Shown: positions 1 to 8,364 of the stretch, piece by piece
Numbering within the stretch: position 1 is the stretch's first letter
Layout of the letters: each line of letters opens with the position of its first letter
From: Hamadaea tsunoensis DSM 44101
Lineage (GTDB): Bacteria; Actinomycetota; Actinomycetes; Mycobacteriales; Micromonosporaceae
Direction of reading: 5' to 3'
Assembly: GCF_000428945.1 (NCBI RefSeq)
Contig: NZ_KE386821.1
Location: 183,330 to 247,329 of the forward strand
DNA length: 64,000 bases
Notes under the pieces: model-generated
Told to the model about the DNA's origin: nothing
The model's input: only the letters and a program-made list of their open reading frames with translations
Database searches by the model: none
Position numbers and translations under genes: made by a program

Positions 1-163
1 CGATGGTGGCGCGGACCTCGGCTTGCGGCGTGACCTGGTCCGGGCGCTGCTTCGCCAGGTAGACGATCGCCGCGACGGTGGCGATGCTGACCGCCATGTA
101 CGCGGCGACCAGCGTCCGCGCCGTACGCAGTGTCGTCGGCCGGGGGTTGTCAGGAAGAGGCAT
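1..163 (-). CDS. Partial gene: membrane-anchored hypothetical protein (N-terminus only)
   Basis: A minus-strand frame starts at ATG 163 and runs off the left edge of the window; 54 codons are visible. The peptide begins MPLPDNPRPTTLRTART, followed by a hydrophobic stretch at about residues 18-40 that ends in YLAKQRPDQ. This looks like a single membrane anchor or uncleaved signal with the rest outside. The gene is divergent from the SARP regulator at 247, leaving about 80 bp for both promoters. I do not recognise the family and the function cannot be judged from this fragment. Confidence 0.55.
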   Translation of the reverse strand, partial: MPLPDNPRPTTLRTARTLVAAYMAVSIATVAAIVYLAKQRPDQVTPQAEVRATI

Positions 164-246
164 GCGAAATGTCCTTCGTGGTGGGAAAGCCCAGTGTGCG
201 TCGGCGGTCCTCACATTCACCTCACACGGTGGTAACGTCGTCCCTT

Positions 247-2961
247 GTGGAGTTCGGGATCCTCGGTCCCGTGCAGGTCAGGGTCGCCGGGCAGGACGCC
301 ACCCCGGCCGGGACACGGCTGCGGCTGCTGCTCGCGATGCTGTTGCTCCAGGCCGGTCTGACGGTTCCGGCGGACACCCTCGTCCAGGCGCTCTGGGAGG
401 ACGACGCGTCGCAGGCCCGGCTGGCCGCCCTGCCCACCTATGTCATGCGGCTGCGCCGGGCGGTGGGCGTACAGGTCGCCGCCCGCATCGTCACCCAACC
501 CGGCGGGTACGCGATCACGGTCGCCCCCGACGAGCTGGACCTGCACCGGTTCCAGAAGCACTGGGACGAGGGCCGGGCGCAGGCCGCGCGCGGTGACCTG
601 GCCGGCGCGCGGACGAGTCTTTCGGCCGCGGTGCGGCTGTGGCGCGGCGAACCGCTGGCCACGCTGCCGGCCGGCAGGGTCGTGGCGAACGAGGTCGAGA
701 AGCTCGCCGGCCGCCGGGTCGCCGCGTACCGGGACCTGTTCGAGGTGAGCCTGAAGCTCGGCCGGGCCGCCGAACTGCTGCCCGACATCGCCGCGCTGGC
801 CGCCGCGTACCCGTTCGACGAGGAGCTGCGCGGCTACTGGATGCTGGCGCTGTATCGCGGTGGCCGGACCGCCGAGGCGTTGCGCGTCTTCGCCCAGACC
901 CGCGCGATGCTGGCCGACGAGCTCGGCGTCGAGCCCGGCAAGGCGTTGCAGGACCTGCACCAGCGCATGCTGACCGGCGATACCGAGCCGCGCCGGGAAC
1001 CGGCCGTGCCCCGGCAGCTGCCCGCCGGCCTGCGGGGTTTCGTCGGGCGCGCCCGGGAGCTGGCCGAACTGGAGAAGCTGGCCGGCGACGACGCCGGGGT
1101 CATCGCGATCTCCGCGATCGGCGGCACCGCGGGCGTCGGCAAGACCACGCTGGCCGTCCACTTCGCGTACCAGGTCGCCGACCGGTTTCCGGACGGGCAG
1201 CTGTTCGCCGACCTGCGCGGGTTCGACCCGTCCGGCGTACCCGCCGACGCGGCGACCGTCGCGTCCGGGTTCCTGCTGGCGATGGGCGTACCGGCCGAGC
1301 AGATCCCCGCCGACCTCGACGCGCGCCTGGCGCTGTACCGGACCAGGCTGGCCGGCACGCGTACCCTCGTCGTGCTGGACAACGCGCGCGACGCGGAGCA
1401 GGTGCGCCCGCTGCTGCCCGGTGGCGCGGGGTGCCTGGTGGTGGTCACCAGCCGGGCCCGGATGCCGGGCCTGATCGCGCGGGAGGGCGCGGCGCCGCTG
1501 CCGCTCGACGTCCTCGACGAACACGACGGCCTGCGGTTGCTGGCGCAGCGCCTGGGCGACCGGGTCGCGGCCGAGCCCGCCGCGGCCGCCGCGCTGGTCC
1601 GCCAGTGCGCGGGCCTCCCGCTGGCGATCGGCGTGGTCGCCGCGCACGCGGCGCTGCGGCCCGGCCGCACGCTGGCGGCGATCCTCCAGGAGCTGCGCAC
1701 CCACGGCCTGGACCAGCTCGCCGACGTGCGCACCGTCCTGTCGTGGTCCTACCGCGCGTTGCCCGACCGCGCCGCGCACCTCTTCCGCCTGCTGGCCCTG
1801 CACCCTGTCAACGACATCAGCGAGTACGCGGCGGCGGCGCTGACCGGAACCTCGGTGGTGCTCGCGCGGGGCGCGCTGGCGGAACTGGCCGACGCGCACC
1901 TGGTCACCGAGTACGCGCCCGGCCGGTATACGCAGCACGACCTGCTGCGCGCCTACGCGGCGGAGCTGATGGCGGCGGACCCGGCGGCGATCTCGCGTCT
2001 CGTCGACCACTACCTGGCCCATGCCGGGCGGGCGGCGAAGCTGTCGTACGGCAGCGACAACAGTTTCCGGCCCGTCGCGTTGCCGGCGCCGCCCGGCGGC
2101 GCCGAACCCGTCGACGACCGCCCGTCGGCGATGGAGTGGTACGCACGTGAGCACGTCGCCGCCATCGCGACGATCGCGCTCGCGCCGCCGGACCGGGCCT
2201 GGAGCCTGGCCGCGATGCTCGTCGGCTACCTGCACCGGGCCGGGCGGTGGGAGCAGTGGGAGGCGGTCTCCGAAGCCGCCCTGGCCGCGGCGCTGCGCAC
2301 GGGCGACCTGTCCGGCCAGGCGCACGCGCTGCGCTGGCTCGGCGAGGTACGCCGTTCCCAGGACGACCAGGACGCCGCGCTCCTGCGGCTGGAGCAGGCG
2401 CTGGCGCTGTTCGAGCGGACCGGCGACCACAAGCTCCAGGGGGAGACCCTGGCCGACATCGCGATGACCCACGGCGAGCGGCACGCGTACGCCGACGCGG
2501 TGGCGGTGTCGCGGCGGGCGCTGGAGCTGTTCGCCGGTCACGACGACGCGATGGGCCAGGCCCGGGCGCTCAACCAGATCGGCTGGTACCTGGCCCAGGA
2601 CGGCGATTACGCGGCGGCGGTCGGGTACTGCCGGCGGGCGCTGGACCTGGCCCGGGCCTTCGGCGATCCGCGGGCCGAGGCGGCCACCTTGGACAGCATC
2701 GGCTTCGGCTACCACCACCTGGGCGCGTACCGGGAGGCGATCGCCTACTTCGAGGAGTCGGGCGGCATCCGCCGGGCTCTGGGCGACTATTTCCTGGAAG
2801 CGGAGACCCTGACCCACGTCGGCGACAGCCGGCTGGCGCTCGGCGAACCGGCGGCGGCCCGGCGGGCGTGGCAGCAGTCCCTCGACATCCTGACCGAGCT
2901 CGGCCACCGCGACGCGGCCGGCGTACGCGCGCGGCTGGCGGCGCTGCGCCCGGACGAGTGA
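247..2961 (+). CDS. AfsR/SARP-family transcriptional regulator with NB-ARC and TPR domains
   Basis: About 904 aa. The N-terminus (VEFGILGPVQVRV) is the typical start of the OmpR-type winged helix of SARP proteins. It is followed by a BTAD domain (about residues 90-240), an NB-ARC ATPase with a Walker A motif GTAGVGKTT near residue 292 and a hydrophobic Walker B (TLVVLDNARD), and C-terminal TPR repeats from about residue 690. I chose GTG 247 because the conserved SARP start lies there; the frame stays open upstream and ATG 169 is an alternative. Large SARPs of this kind usually activate secondary metabolism after sensing ATP state or a partner protein. No biosynthetic cluster adjoins it and its target is unknown. 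It is convergent with the gene ending at 2973, only 11 bp away. Confidence 0.9.
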   Translation: MEFGILGPVQVRVAGQDATPAGTRLRLLLAMLLLQAGLTVPADTLVQALWEDDASQARLAALPTYVMRLRRAVGVQVAARIVTQPGGYAITVAPDELDLHRFQKHWDEGRAQAARGDLAGARTSLSAAVRLWRGEPLATLPAGRVVANEVEKLAGRRVAAYRDLFEVSLKLGRAAELLPDIAALAAAYPFDEELRGYWMLALYRGGRTAEALRVFAQTRAMLADELGVEPGKALQDLHQRMLTGDTEPRREPAVPRQLPAGLRGFVGRARELAELEKLAGDDAGVIAISAIGGTAGVGKTTLAVHFAYQVADRFPDGQLFADLRGFDPSGVPADAATVASGFLLAMGVPAEQIPADLDARLALYRTRLAGTRTLVVLDNARDAEQVRPLLPGGAGCLVVVTSRARMPGLIAREGAAPLPLDVLDEHDGLRLLAQRLGDRVAAEPAAAAALVRQCAGLPLAIGVVAAHAALRPGRTLAAILQELRTHGLDQLADVRTVLSWSYRALPDRAAHLFRLLALHPVNDISEYAAAALTGTSVVLARGALAELADAHLVTEYAPGRYTQHDLLRAYAAELMAADPAAISRLVDHYLAHAGRAAKLSYGSDNSFRPVALPAPPGGAEPVDDRPSAMEWYAREHVAAIATIALAPPDRAWSLAAMLVGYLHRAGRWEQWEAVSEAALAAALRTGDLSGQAHALRWLGEVRRSQDDQDAALLRLEQALALFERTGDHKLQGETLADIAMTHGERHAYADAVAVSRRALELFAGHDDAMGQARALNQIGWYLAQDGDYAAAVGYCRRALDLARAFGDPRAEAATLDSIGFGYHHLGAYREAIAYFEESGGIRRALGDYFLEAETLTHVGDSRLALGEPAAARRAWQQSLDILTELGHRDAAGVRARLAALRPDE

Positions 2962-2972
2962 CGCCCGGGACC

Positions 2973-3443
2973 TCAGAGGGCGGCCGCGGCGGCGAAGGTG
3001 GTGATCGCCGCTGCGAGGATCAGGCTGTGCAGGATCATGTGTTCCAGGTTCGGCCGGGGCCGGTCGCCGATGCGCGGCAGCACGATGATCGTCTGCGCGT
3101 ACGTGCGGCTGTGCAGTTCGGACCACGTGACACCGGTGCCGGCGGTCGCCCAGGGCGCGGTACGGCCGGCCAGGTAGGGCATCCACCAGAGGATCAGCCC
3201 GCCCGCCACGATGAGCGCCTCCAGGGCTCCGGCGGCGTACCCGAACGCGGGGGAGGAGATCGCGGCGGCCAGGGCGAGCAGGACGGCGGGCAGGGTCATG
3301 ACGGGCGCGTTGGCCAGGATCTCGGTGCGCTGCTCGGCCCGCCGGGCGTCGCGGACGTTGTTGAGCGGGTAGAGGTCGACCAGCGTGGTGACCACGAAGT
3401 ACGCCACCGCGGCGAGGATGAGGATCAGTGCGGCTGCCAGCAT
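2973..3443 (-). CDS. Four-helix small integral membrane protein
   Basis: 156 aa with about four hydrophobic segments (residues 1-22, 48-66, 70-92 and 138-156) and a conserved-looking polar loop between the last two. A good ribosome site (GGAGG) precedes ATG 3443. It is divergent from the TetR regulator at 3536, and the 92-bp gap holds two TetR-type operators, so it is very probably the target of that repressor. The overall size and topology resemble small DUF1772-like membrane proteins, but I cannot assign it firmly. Its role is unknown; control by a drug-type TetR would suit a protective or export-associated function. Confidence 0.75.
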   Translation of the reverse strand: MLAAALILILAAVAYFVVTTLVDLYPLNNVRDARRAEQRTEILANAPVMTLPAVLLALAAAISSPAFGYAAGALEALIVAGGLILWWMPYLAGRTAPWATAGTGVTWSELHSRTYAQTIIVLPRIGDRPRPNLEHMILHSLILAAAITTFAAAAAL

Positions 3444-3465
3444 TTCGTGCCTCCGGAAGACGGAT

Positions 3466-3480
3466 GTTTACGGTGTAAGC
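3466..3480. promoter_or_regulatory. Candidate TetR operator 1 (GTTTACGGTGTAAGC)
   Basis: Imperfect dyad GTTTAC-GGT-GTAAGC, one mismatch away from the perfect site 35 bp downstream. It lies 23 bp from the start of the membrane-protein gene and is placed to block that promoter. Confidence 0.7.
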
Positions 3481-3500
3481 ATGCGGTCGGACCGAGTATT

Positions 3501-3515
3501 GCTTACGCTGTAAGC
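3501..3515. promoter_or_regulatory. Candidate TetR operator 2 (GCTTACGCTGTAAGC)
   Basis: Perfect 6-bp inverted repeat GCTTAC/GTAAGC around a 3-bp centre, 21 bp upstream of the TetR start codon. This is the expected position for autorepression. Together with the site at 3466-3480 it would control both divergent genes. Confidence 0.75.
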
Positions 3516-3535
3516 ATCGTCAAGGGAGATCAGGG

Positions 3536-4192
3536 ATGAGCGACCGACCCAGCGGCGCCAAGGCCGGACTGACCAGGGAGAAGGTGCTCGACGCCGCGCT
3601 GGACTACATCGACGCCCACGGCCTGCCGGCGCTGTCCATGCGCAAGCTCGGCGCCCAGCTCGGGGTCGAGGCGATGTCGCTCTACCGGCACGTGCCCAAC
3701 AAGGACGCGCTCCTTGACGGACTCGTCGACCGGGTCATGCAGACCGCCTTCGGCGACCTCGGCGAACCGGTCGGCGGCTGGGCGCCCTGGGTACGCGACT
3801 TCGCGCACGCGCTGCGGTCGGCGCTGCTCGCCCATCCCGGAGTGCTGCCGCTGGCGGCGACCCGGCCGGTGAACTCGCCGGAGGCGCTGCGGATGTCGGA
3901 GCGGTGGCTGGCCGCGATGCGTACCGCGGGACTGCCGTTGGGGACGGCGCTCGACCTGGTGAACGTCATCGCCACGTTCACGATCGGGCACACCCTGGCG
4001 GAGGTCGGCCAGACGCCCGGGCACGAGGGCACCGAACCCGACCTCGACCAGCGCGCCGGCGAACTGGACCCGGCGGAGTTCCCGAACCTGACCGAGGTGA
4101 TCGCGACCCGGGCCGGCCTCGACTTCGACAGCCGCTTCACGCAGGCGATCGACATCATCGTGGCGGGGTACGCCGCCCAGGCCGGGGTCTGA
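3536..4192 (+). CDS. TetR/AcrR-family transcriptional repressor
   Basis: 218 aa. The N-terminal helix-turn-helix (about residues 15-65) contains the classic segment LGVEAMSLYRHVPNKDALL. The C-terminal part resembles the ligand-binding domain of TetR itself (TetR_C type), with long helices and LAHPGVLPL. ATG 3536 follows an AGGGAGATCAGGG ribosome site. It is divergent from the small membrane protein, with two matching dyads between them, so it most likely represses itself and that gene until a small ligand binds. The ligand is unknown. Confidence 0.92.
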   Translation: MSDRPSGAKAGLTREKVLDAALDYIDAHGLPALSMRKLGAQLGVEAMSLYRHVPNKDALLDGLVDRVMQTAFGDLGEPVGGWAPWVRDFAHALRSALLAHPGVLPLAATRPVNSPEALRMSERWLAAMRTAGLPLGTALDLVNVIATFTIGHTLAEVGQTPGHEGTEPDLDQRAGELDPAEFPNLTEVIATRAGLDFDSRFTQAIDIIVAGYAAQAGV

Positions 4193-4276
4193 GCCATCCG
4201 GGGGCTCGCGGAGTCCGTTGCCTGAGCCTTTCGGGACCGGGGCGCGATCCGTCGCGGCCGAGAATCCCGGCGCGGG

Positions 4277-4654
4277 TCAACCGGCGAAGCGGCCCCAGGC
4301 TACGAAGATCGCCATCGCGAGGTAGACGACGTCGGGAGTGATCGTGGCGCGTTCGCCCCGGCGCAGGCGCATGACGACGGCTCCGACGAAGAGCGCGGCC
4401 ACGCACGTCGCCGTCACCGGCACCATGACCGGTGCGATGTCCAGGACGGCCGGCAGGATGAGCCCGAACACCGCCAGCAGTTCAAGACTGCCGATGATCC
4501 GCAGGGCGGTGGGGCTGAAGTCGAGGACCCATTGCCCCGCGTGCCCGCCCAACGCGGCGATCTTCTCCCGTGGAAAGATCATCTTCGAGGTGCTGATCAG
4601 AAGGACGGCGGCGAGGATTCCAGTGATGATCCACAAGGTGACGTTCATGGCCAT
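4277..4654 (-). CDS. DoxX-like family membrane protein
   Basis: About 125 aa if started at ATG 4654 (MAMNVTLW); ATG 4648 is also possible, and the frame extends to 4708 without a good ribosome site. There are four hydrophobic helices, a short loop with KMIFPREKIAALGG, and the segment ALRIIGSLELLAVFGLILP, which is typical of DoxX_2 proteins. DoxX proteins are small membrane partners of redox systems. The gene is divergent from an ECF41 sigma factor, a class often found beside small redox or membrane genes, so joint regulation is plausible. It is convergent with the TetR gene that ends at 4192. Confidence 0.8.
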   Translation of the reverse strand: MAMNVTLWIITGILAAVLLISTSKMIFPREKIAALGGHAGQWVLDFSPTALRIIGSLELLAVFGLILPAVLDIAPVMVPVTATCVAALFVGAVVMRLRRGERATITPDVVYLAMAIFVAWGRFAG

Positions 4655-4718
4655 GGAGATGCCGCCCACGCGTACGCCGTGACGTCCCGTCCCGGTGACG
4701 TGGAACACCGGGCGCGGA

Positions 4719-4745
4719 TGTCACACCGCGGCCGTGGCCGGCATC
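4719..4745 (+). promoter_or_regulatory. Candidate ECF41-type autoregulated promoter
   Basis: TGTCACA at 4719-4725, a 16-nt spacer, then CATC at 4742-4745. The reported ECF41 target promoter is TGTCACA-N16-CGTC, so this differs at one base of the -10 element. It lies directly upstream of the ECF41 sigma gene, as expected for self-activation. The match is by eye and from memory of the published consensus. Confidence 0.6.
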
Positions 4746-4773
4746 GGATGGCAGGAGGAGAGGGGAGCCACCG

Positions 4774-5655
4774 ATGAACGAGAGCACCGACGCCTTCGTC
4801 GCGCACCGCAACCTGCTGTTCACCGTCGCGTACGAGATGCTCGGATCGGCGGCCGACGCCGAAGACGTCCTGCAGGAGACCTGGCTGCGCTGGTCGGGCG
4901 TCGACTTCGCCACCGTCGAGGACCCGCGCGCGTACCTGGTGCGGATCACGACCCGGCAGTCCCTCATGCGGCTGCGTACGCTGCGCCGGCGCAAGGAGTC
5001 CTATGTCGGCACGTGGCTGCCCGAACCGCTGGTGACCACGGCCGACGTGGCCGACGACGTCGAACTCGCCGAGAGCGTCTCGATGGCGATGCTGCTGGTC
5101 CTGGAGACCCTGACGCCGACCGAGCGGGCCGTGTTCGTCCTGCGCGACGTGTTCGACCTCGGGTACGAGGAGATCGCCGCGGCCGTCGACAAGACCCCGG
5201 CCGCCGTACGCCAGATCGCGCACCGGGCCCGCTCGCACGTCGCCGCCCGGCGACCGCGGGGATCGGTGTCGGCGGCGCAGTCCCGTGGTGTCGTCGACGC
5301 GTTCCGCGCGGCCACCGAGACCGGCGACCTCCAGGGGCTGCTCGACCTCCTCGCCCCCGACGTCGTCCTGCTCGGCGACGGCGGCGGGGTCAAGTCGGCG
5401 ATCCCCCGGCCCGTGCGCGGCGCGGACAAGGTCGCCCGGGTCCTGATCGGCGGCCTGGCGCGGCTCGACCAGACGATGACGACCCGGGCCGTCCAGATCA
5501 ACGGCTCACCGGCGGCGCTGCTGCTGCTCGACGGCGAACTCGACACCGTGCTGGCGGTCAGCGTCCACGACGGACGGATCACCGGACTCTACGGCGTACG
5601 CAATCCGGCGAAACTGTCCCGTGTGGATGGAGAGACCGCGATGAGCCGTCGGTGA
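4774..5655 (+). CDS. ECF41-family RNA polymerase sigma factor (SigJ-like)
   Basis: 293 aa. The sigma-70 region 2 (about residues 8-75, with LGSAADAEDVLQETWLRW) and region 4 (about 105-160, with LTPTERAVFVLRDVFDLGYE) are followed by a SnoaL/NTF2-like C-terminal extension of about 110 residues. Family-specific marks are the WLPEPL linker (about residue 74), a DGGG motif (about 204) and a final NPAKL, close to the NPDKL of ECF41. In this family the fused C-terminal domain replaces an anti-sigma factor and tunes activity. ATG 4774 follows a strong AGGAGGAGAGG site. The upstream region carries a matching promoter, and the DoxX gene on the other side is a likely co-regulated neighbour. Confidence 0.92.
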   Translation: MNESTDAFVAHRNLLFTVAYEMLGSAADAEDVLQETWLRWSGVDFATVEDPRAYLVRITTRQSLMRLRTLRRRKESYVGTWLPEPLVTTADVADDVELAESVSMAMLLVLETLTPTERAVFVLRDVFDLGYEEIAAAVDKTPAAVRQIAHRARSHVAARRPRGSVSAAQSRGVVDAFRAATETGDLQGLLDLLAPDVVLLGDGGGVKSAIPRPVRGADKVARVLIGGLARLDQTMTTRAVQINGSPAALLLLDGELDTVLAVSVHDGRITGLYGVRNPAKLSRVDGETAMSRR

Positions 5656-5672
5656 TCTGAGATCATCGCCTG

Positions 5673-6746
5673 ATGACGATCACGCCGACCCTCCGCGCGA
5701 CCGTGAACCTTCCCGCGGACCGGTTCCAGGTGACGACGGTCGACCGGCGTACGCGCCTCCTCGTCCCCGGCGACGACGCGCTGCGCGTCTACGATCTCGG
5801 CGCCCTGGCGGACGGCCGCAGCGAACCCGAGGCTGAGTTCCCGGCGCCCTGGCCGCACCGGGCCGGCGGGCCCGCGGCGGTCAGCCCGGACCTGGAGTTC
5901 GCGGTGTTCCCGGGAGTACACGCCCTGCGCGCGGTCGACAGGTTCGGCGGCACACGCTGGGAACTGTCGCACTCCTGCTGGCAGGCCTCGTGCGTGAAGA
6001 TCCACGCCGAGTACGCCGACTATGCGGGCGTGCCGGACCACAAGTACCCCGACAGCGGATCGGCGTGGGTCGGCGCTGACGGTTCGATCGTCTGGGCGCA
6101 CGTGCGGGGGCCGCTCGCAGGCGACGAGCTGCACGAAGACTTCGATCCGTTCGACGACGCCGACGAACGGTGGCTGGTGCTGTCGGCGGCGGACGGGCGC
6201 GTACTCGGCTCGGTCCGGACGGAGACCGCCGCGCACGGATCCCGTCACCTGCCACATGATGATGCGCGGGCGATGGCGCTCGGCATCGGCGAGGGCCAGG
6301 ACGGGGCGCCGTTGTTCCTGGGACGGTTCGACGGCGAAACGCTGACCGCCGAACGTATCGGTGCTGATGAGTTCATCGGTCTCGCGGTCGCGCCGAGCGG
6401 CCGGGTTCTGATCAGCGTCGGGCACTCCCGCCGCGGGGAGCTCAACATCCACGAACTCCCCGGCGGCGCGGTGATCGGCAGCTTCTTCGCCGAGCTGGTC
6501 ACCGGTCGGGAGGACCACCGCTGGGACCTGTACGGCCTCGGGTTCGTCGACGGCGACCGGCTCGTGGCGGCCACCAGCGAGGCCGGTTACGCCGAGAGCG
6601 GCGGGCGGCACTGGCTGCTGGACACCCGGCGGCTGACGTTGGCGGAGATCGACTATCCGGAACCGGTCACCGGACGGCCGATCGGTCTCGGCGACGGAAC
6701 CTGGATCACGGTGGCAGGTACGCGCCTGCGGATCTGGACCGTCTGA
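5673..6746 (+). CDS. Hypothetical protein, probable beta-propeller-like fold
   Basis: 357 aa with no signal peptide and no membrane segment. The sequence is made of repeated short strands with motifs such as LRVYDLG, FAVFPGVHALRAVDRFGG, WLVLSAADGRVLG and LLIS-type strands ending RIWTV, which suggests a WD/YVTN-like beta-propeller. No catalytic motif was recognised. It follows the sigma factor by 17 bp on the same strand, so co-transcription is possible although a link in function is not evident. It is convergent with the VOC gene ending at 6842. Function unknown. Confidence 0.75.
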   Translation: MTITPTLRATVNLPADRFQVTTVDRRTRLLVPGDDALRVYDLGALADGRSEPEAEFPAPWPHRAGGPAAVSPDLEFAVFPGVHALRAVDRFGGTRWELSHSCWQASCVKIHAEYADYAGVPDHKYPDSGSAWVGADGSIVWAHVRGPLAGDELHEDFDPFDDADERWLVLSAADGRVLGSVRTETAAHGSRHLPHDDARAMALGIGEGQDGAPLFLGRFDGETLTAERIGADEFIGLAVAPSGRVLISVGHSRRGELNIHELPGGAVIGSFFAELVTGREDHRWDLYGLGFVDGDRLVAATSEAGYAESGGRHWLLDTRRLTLAEIDYPEPVTGRPIGLGDGTWITVAGTRLRIWTV

Positions 6747-6841
6747 AGCGCGACCTCACGATGGTGGACGGGGCCGTGGTTCGGCTCGGCCACACGTGTG
6801 TGCGCCGAACGTGATCGAGGGCGCCCGCGTCCCGTCAGGAA

Positions 6842-7273
6842 TCAGGCGAACATCGCCGCGACCTGGGCGGCCAGCTCCTCCGCGGGCACGTCGCGCAGGT
6901 GCTGGTTGACCGCCCAGCGGTGGCCGGACGGGTCGAGGAACTGCGCCGTGCGGTCGCCCCAGAACGCGTCGTGGGGCGGCTCGAACTCGGTCGCTCCGGC
7001 GGCGATCGCCCGCGCGTGCACGGCATCGACGTCGGCCACCGGCAGATGGAACGCCGCCGGGGTGCCGCCCATCGTGGCGGGCGTACGCAGGCCGCGATCG
7101 GGCCATTCGCCGGCGACCGCGAGCACGGTGTCGCCGATCAGCAGTTCGACGGTCAGCGGCCGGCCGTCGGGCAGAGGAAGGCGGCTGGTTTCCTTGGCGC
7201 CGAGTACTTCGGCGTACCAGGCGGCCGCGGTGTCGGGATCGTTCACCACGAGATGTACGGCGAGCTGTGTCAT
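6842..7273 (-). CDS. VOC-superfamily (glyoxalase/bleomycin-resistance-like, PhnB-type) protein
   Basis: 143 aa from ATG 7273 (MTQLAVHLVVND); a start at 7288 is possible. It shows the paired beta-alpha-beta-beta-beta modules of the VOC fold: AAWYAEVLGA in the first, AAFHLPVADVDAVHARAIAAGA in the second. The closing FWGDRTAQFLDPSGHRW is characteristic of PhnB-like members. The metal position usually Glu before DPFGH is not obvious, so it may bind rather than convert a ligand. Possible roles are small-molecule binding or resistance. It is divergent from a TetR regulator at 7339, which probably controls it. Confidence 0.85.
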   Translation of the reverse strand: MTQLAVHLVVNDPDTAAAWYAEVLGAKETSRLPLPDGRPLTVELLIGDTVLAVAGEWPDRGLRTPATMGGTPAAFHLPVADVDAVHARAIAAGATEFEPPHDAFWGDRTAQFLDPSGHRWAVNQHLRDVPAEELAAQVAAMFA

Positions 7274-7290
7274 GCGCCGACCATACATGC

Positions 7291-7312
7291 TGTCTGGTCA
7301 CCGTGTCTAGAC
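7291..7312. promoter_or_regulatory. Candidate operator between VOC gene and TetR gene
   Basis: GTCT at 7292-7295 and AGAC at 7309-7312 form an outer dyad, and GTCTAGAC at 7305-7312 is itself a perfect palindrome. It lies in the 65-bp gap between two divergent starts, where a TetR protein would act on both promoters. The dyad is less clear than those at 3501 and 9317. Confidence 0.4.
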
Positions 7313-7338
7313 GATCCGTGCGGTACGCTGCGTCCGTG

Positions 7339-7962
7339 ATGGCGCGACGTGATGAGAACCAACCGAGCGGTGCTGAGCTGCGCGTACGCATTCTCGACGC
7401 AGCCAGGGAACTGCTGAAGGAGCGCAGCTTCGACGCGCTCAGCGTGGCCGAGATCATCACCGCCGCCGGGGTTTCCCGGGCCAGCTTCTACTTCTACTTC
7501 GCGAGCAAGCAGGCGGTCCTGGCCGAGCTTGTCCGCCGGGCCGTCGGCGCGGGACACGAGGCCGCCGAGCCGTGGGTGCAGGCCTCGGCCGGCCCGCGGG
7601 AGACGCTGCGGGCGGGCATCGAAGGAGGCGCCGATCTGTGGCTGTCCAACGCGGCCGTCCTGCGGGCGATCGTCGAGAGCTGGGGATCCGACCCGCAGCT
7701 CCGTGAGCTGTGGCTGGCCCTGATGGGAACGTTCACCGACGCCACGATCGGCCGGATCGAGGCCGACCGGGCCGCTGATCCGGCGATGGCGGCGCGGCTC
7801 GAAGGCGTCGACGTTCCCGCGCTCGCCGCCACCCTGACGTGGACCGGCGAGCGCCTGTACTACCTCGCCGCCTGCGGGGTGCCGCCGTTCGACGACCGGA
7901 AGGTCCTGGTCGACACCCTGATGCACCTCTGGCTGTCGGCGCTCTACGCCATGGACAGCTGA
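7339..7962 (+). CDS. TetR/AcrR-family regulator (EthR-like)
   Basis: 207 aa from ATG 7339. The frame is open back to 7267, but conserved TetR homology begins near ELRVRILDAARELL. The helix-turn-helix is at about residues 12-60, including VAEIITAAGVSRASFYFYF. The C-terminal domain is rich in Trp and Leu (DLWLSNAAVLRAIVESWG, LTWTGERLYYLA) and resembles EthR-type ligand-binding domains. It is divergent from the VOC gene and probably represses it and itself. The ligand cannot be inferred. Confidence 0.88.
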   Translation: MARRDENQPSGAELRVRILDAARELLKERSFDALSVAEIITAAGVSRASFYFYFASKQAVLAELVRRAVGAGHEAAEPWVQASAGPRETLRAGIEGGADLWLSNAAVLRAIVESWGSDPQLRELWLALMGTFTDATIGRIEADRAADPAMAARLEGVDVPALAATLTWTGERLYYLAACGVPPFDDRKVLVDTLMHLWLSALYAMDS

Positions 7963-8077
7963 TTTTGGGCTCTTCACCTGCATATGTGGGTCGATGACGG
8001 TGAGGGTTCGCGTACCGCCGATGGTTCTTCGGGGCTGATCGGTGGATGATCGGATCGAGATCATGATCAATTTATGG
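7963..8077. other. Spacer before inverted-repeat element
   Basis: About 115 bp after the TetR stop, more AT-rich than its surroundings. It contains GCATATGTGG and GATCATGATC-type words that echo the motifs inside the neighbouring element. No gene or clear terminator was seen. Confidence 0.4.
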
Positions 8078-8254
8078 CCCGGGTTCGTCGATCTCACCTC
8101 CGCTCCTCGCGCGGGAGACCGCTCCGGCCTCTCCGCTTCGCTCCGAGGCCTCCACTGCCAGGTAGGTGGGGCGGCGCATCGCCCGCCGCCCTTCGGGCAC
8201 GGGTTCACCCCGACACGCGCCGTCCTGTGCCACCCAGACTTTGTCGCGACTGTC
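8078..8254 (+). repeat. Left arm of large imperfect inverted repeat
   Basis: Begins CCCGGGTTCGTCGATC and ends near TTTGTCGCGACTGTC. The first 44 bases match the reverse complement of 8606-8649 at 43 positions. Further conserved blocks (TCCACTGCCAGGT and CTTTGTCGCGAC) recur in the same order, separated by diverged stretches. Both arms are 177 nt, so the alignment needs no gaps overall. An 81-codon frame at 8042-8287 runs through it, but I do not call it a gene. Confidence 0.8.
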
Positions 8255-8282
8255 CGATATGGAGCCGTGGCGTGTCCGGCGG

Positions 8283-8335
8283 CTTGATCATGTGATGTCA
8301 TTCCGGCGGCCGGACCGTCCTGGCCTTGATCATGT
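8283..8335 (+). repeat. Two direct copies of CTTGATCATGT
   Basis: Copies at 8283-8293 and 8325-8335, each followed by GATGT. A third direct copy starts the hairpin arm at 8367 and an inverted copy ends the other arm (8422-8432). The last two are also linked to TATATGTCG. These short words are AT-rich compared with the flanks and are confined to the centre of the inverted-repeat element. Confidence 0.75.
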
Positions 8336-8364
8336 GATGTGTATATGTCGAAGTGGATGGCCAA

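Noticed and set aside
217-3186. 989-codon open frame on the minus strand
   Set aside because: Antisense shadow of the SARP gene. It is Arg/Pro/Gly/Gln-rich, has no domain, and is typical of high-GC DNA where stop codons are rare.
8042-8287. 81-codon frame inside the left repeat arm as a gene
   Set aside because: No ribosome site and no known family. The sequence recurs inverted at 8473-8649 without any start, so I treat it as repeat DNA, while reporting the frame conservation separately.
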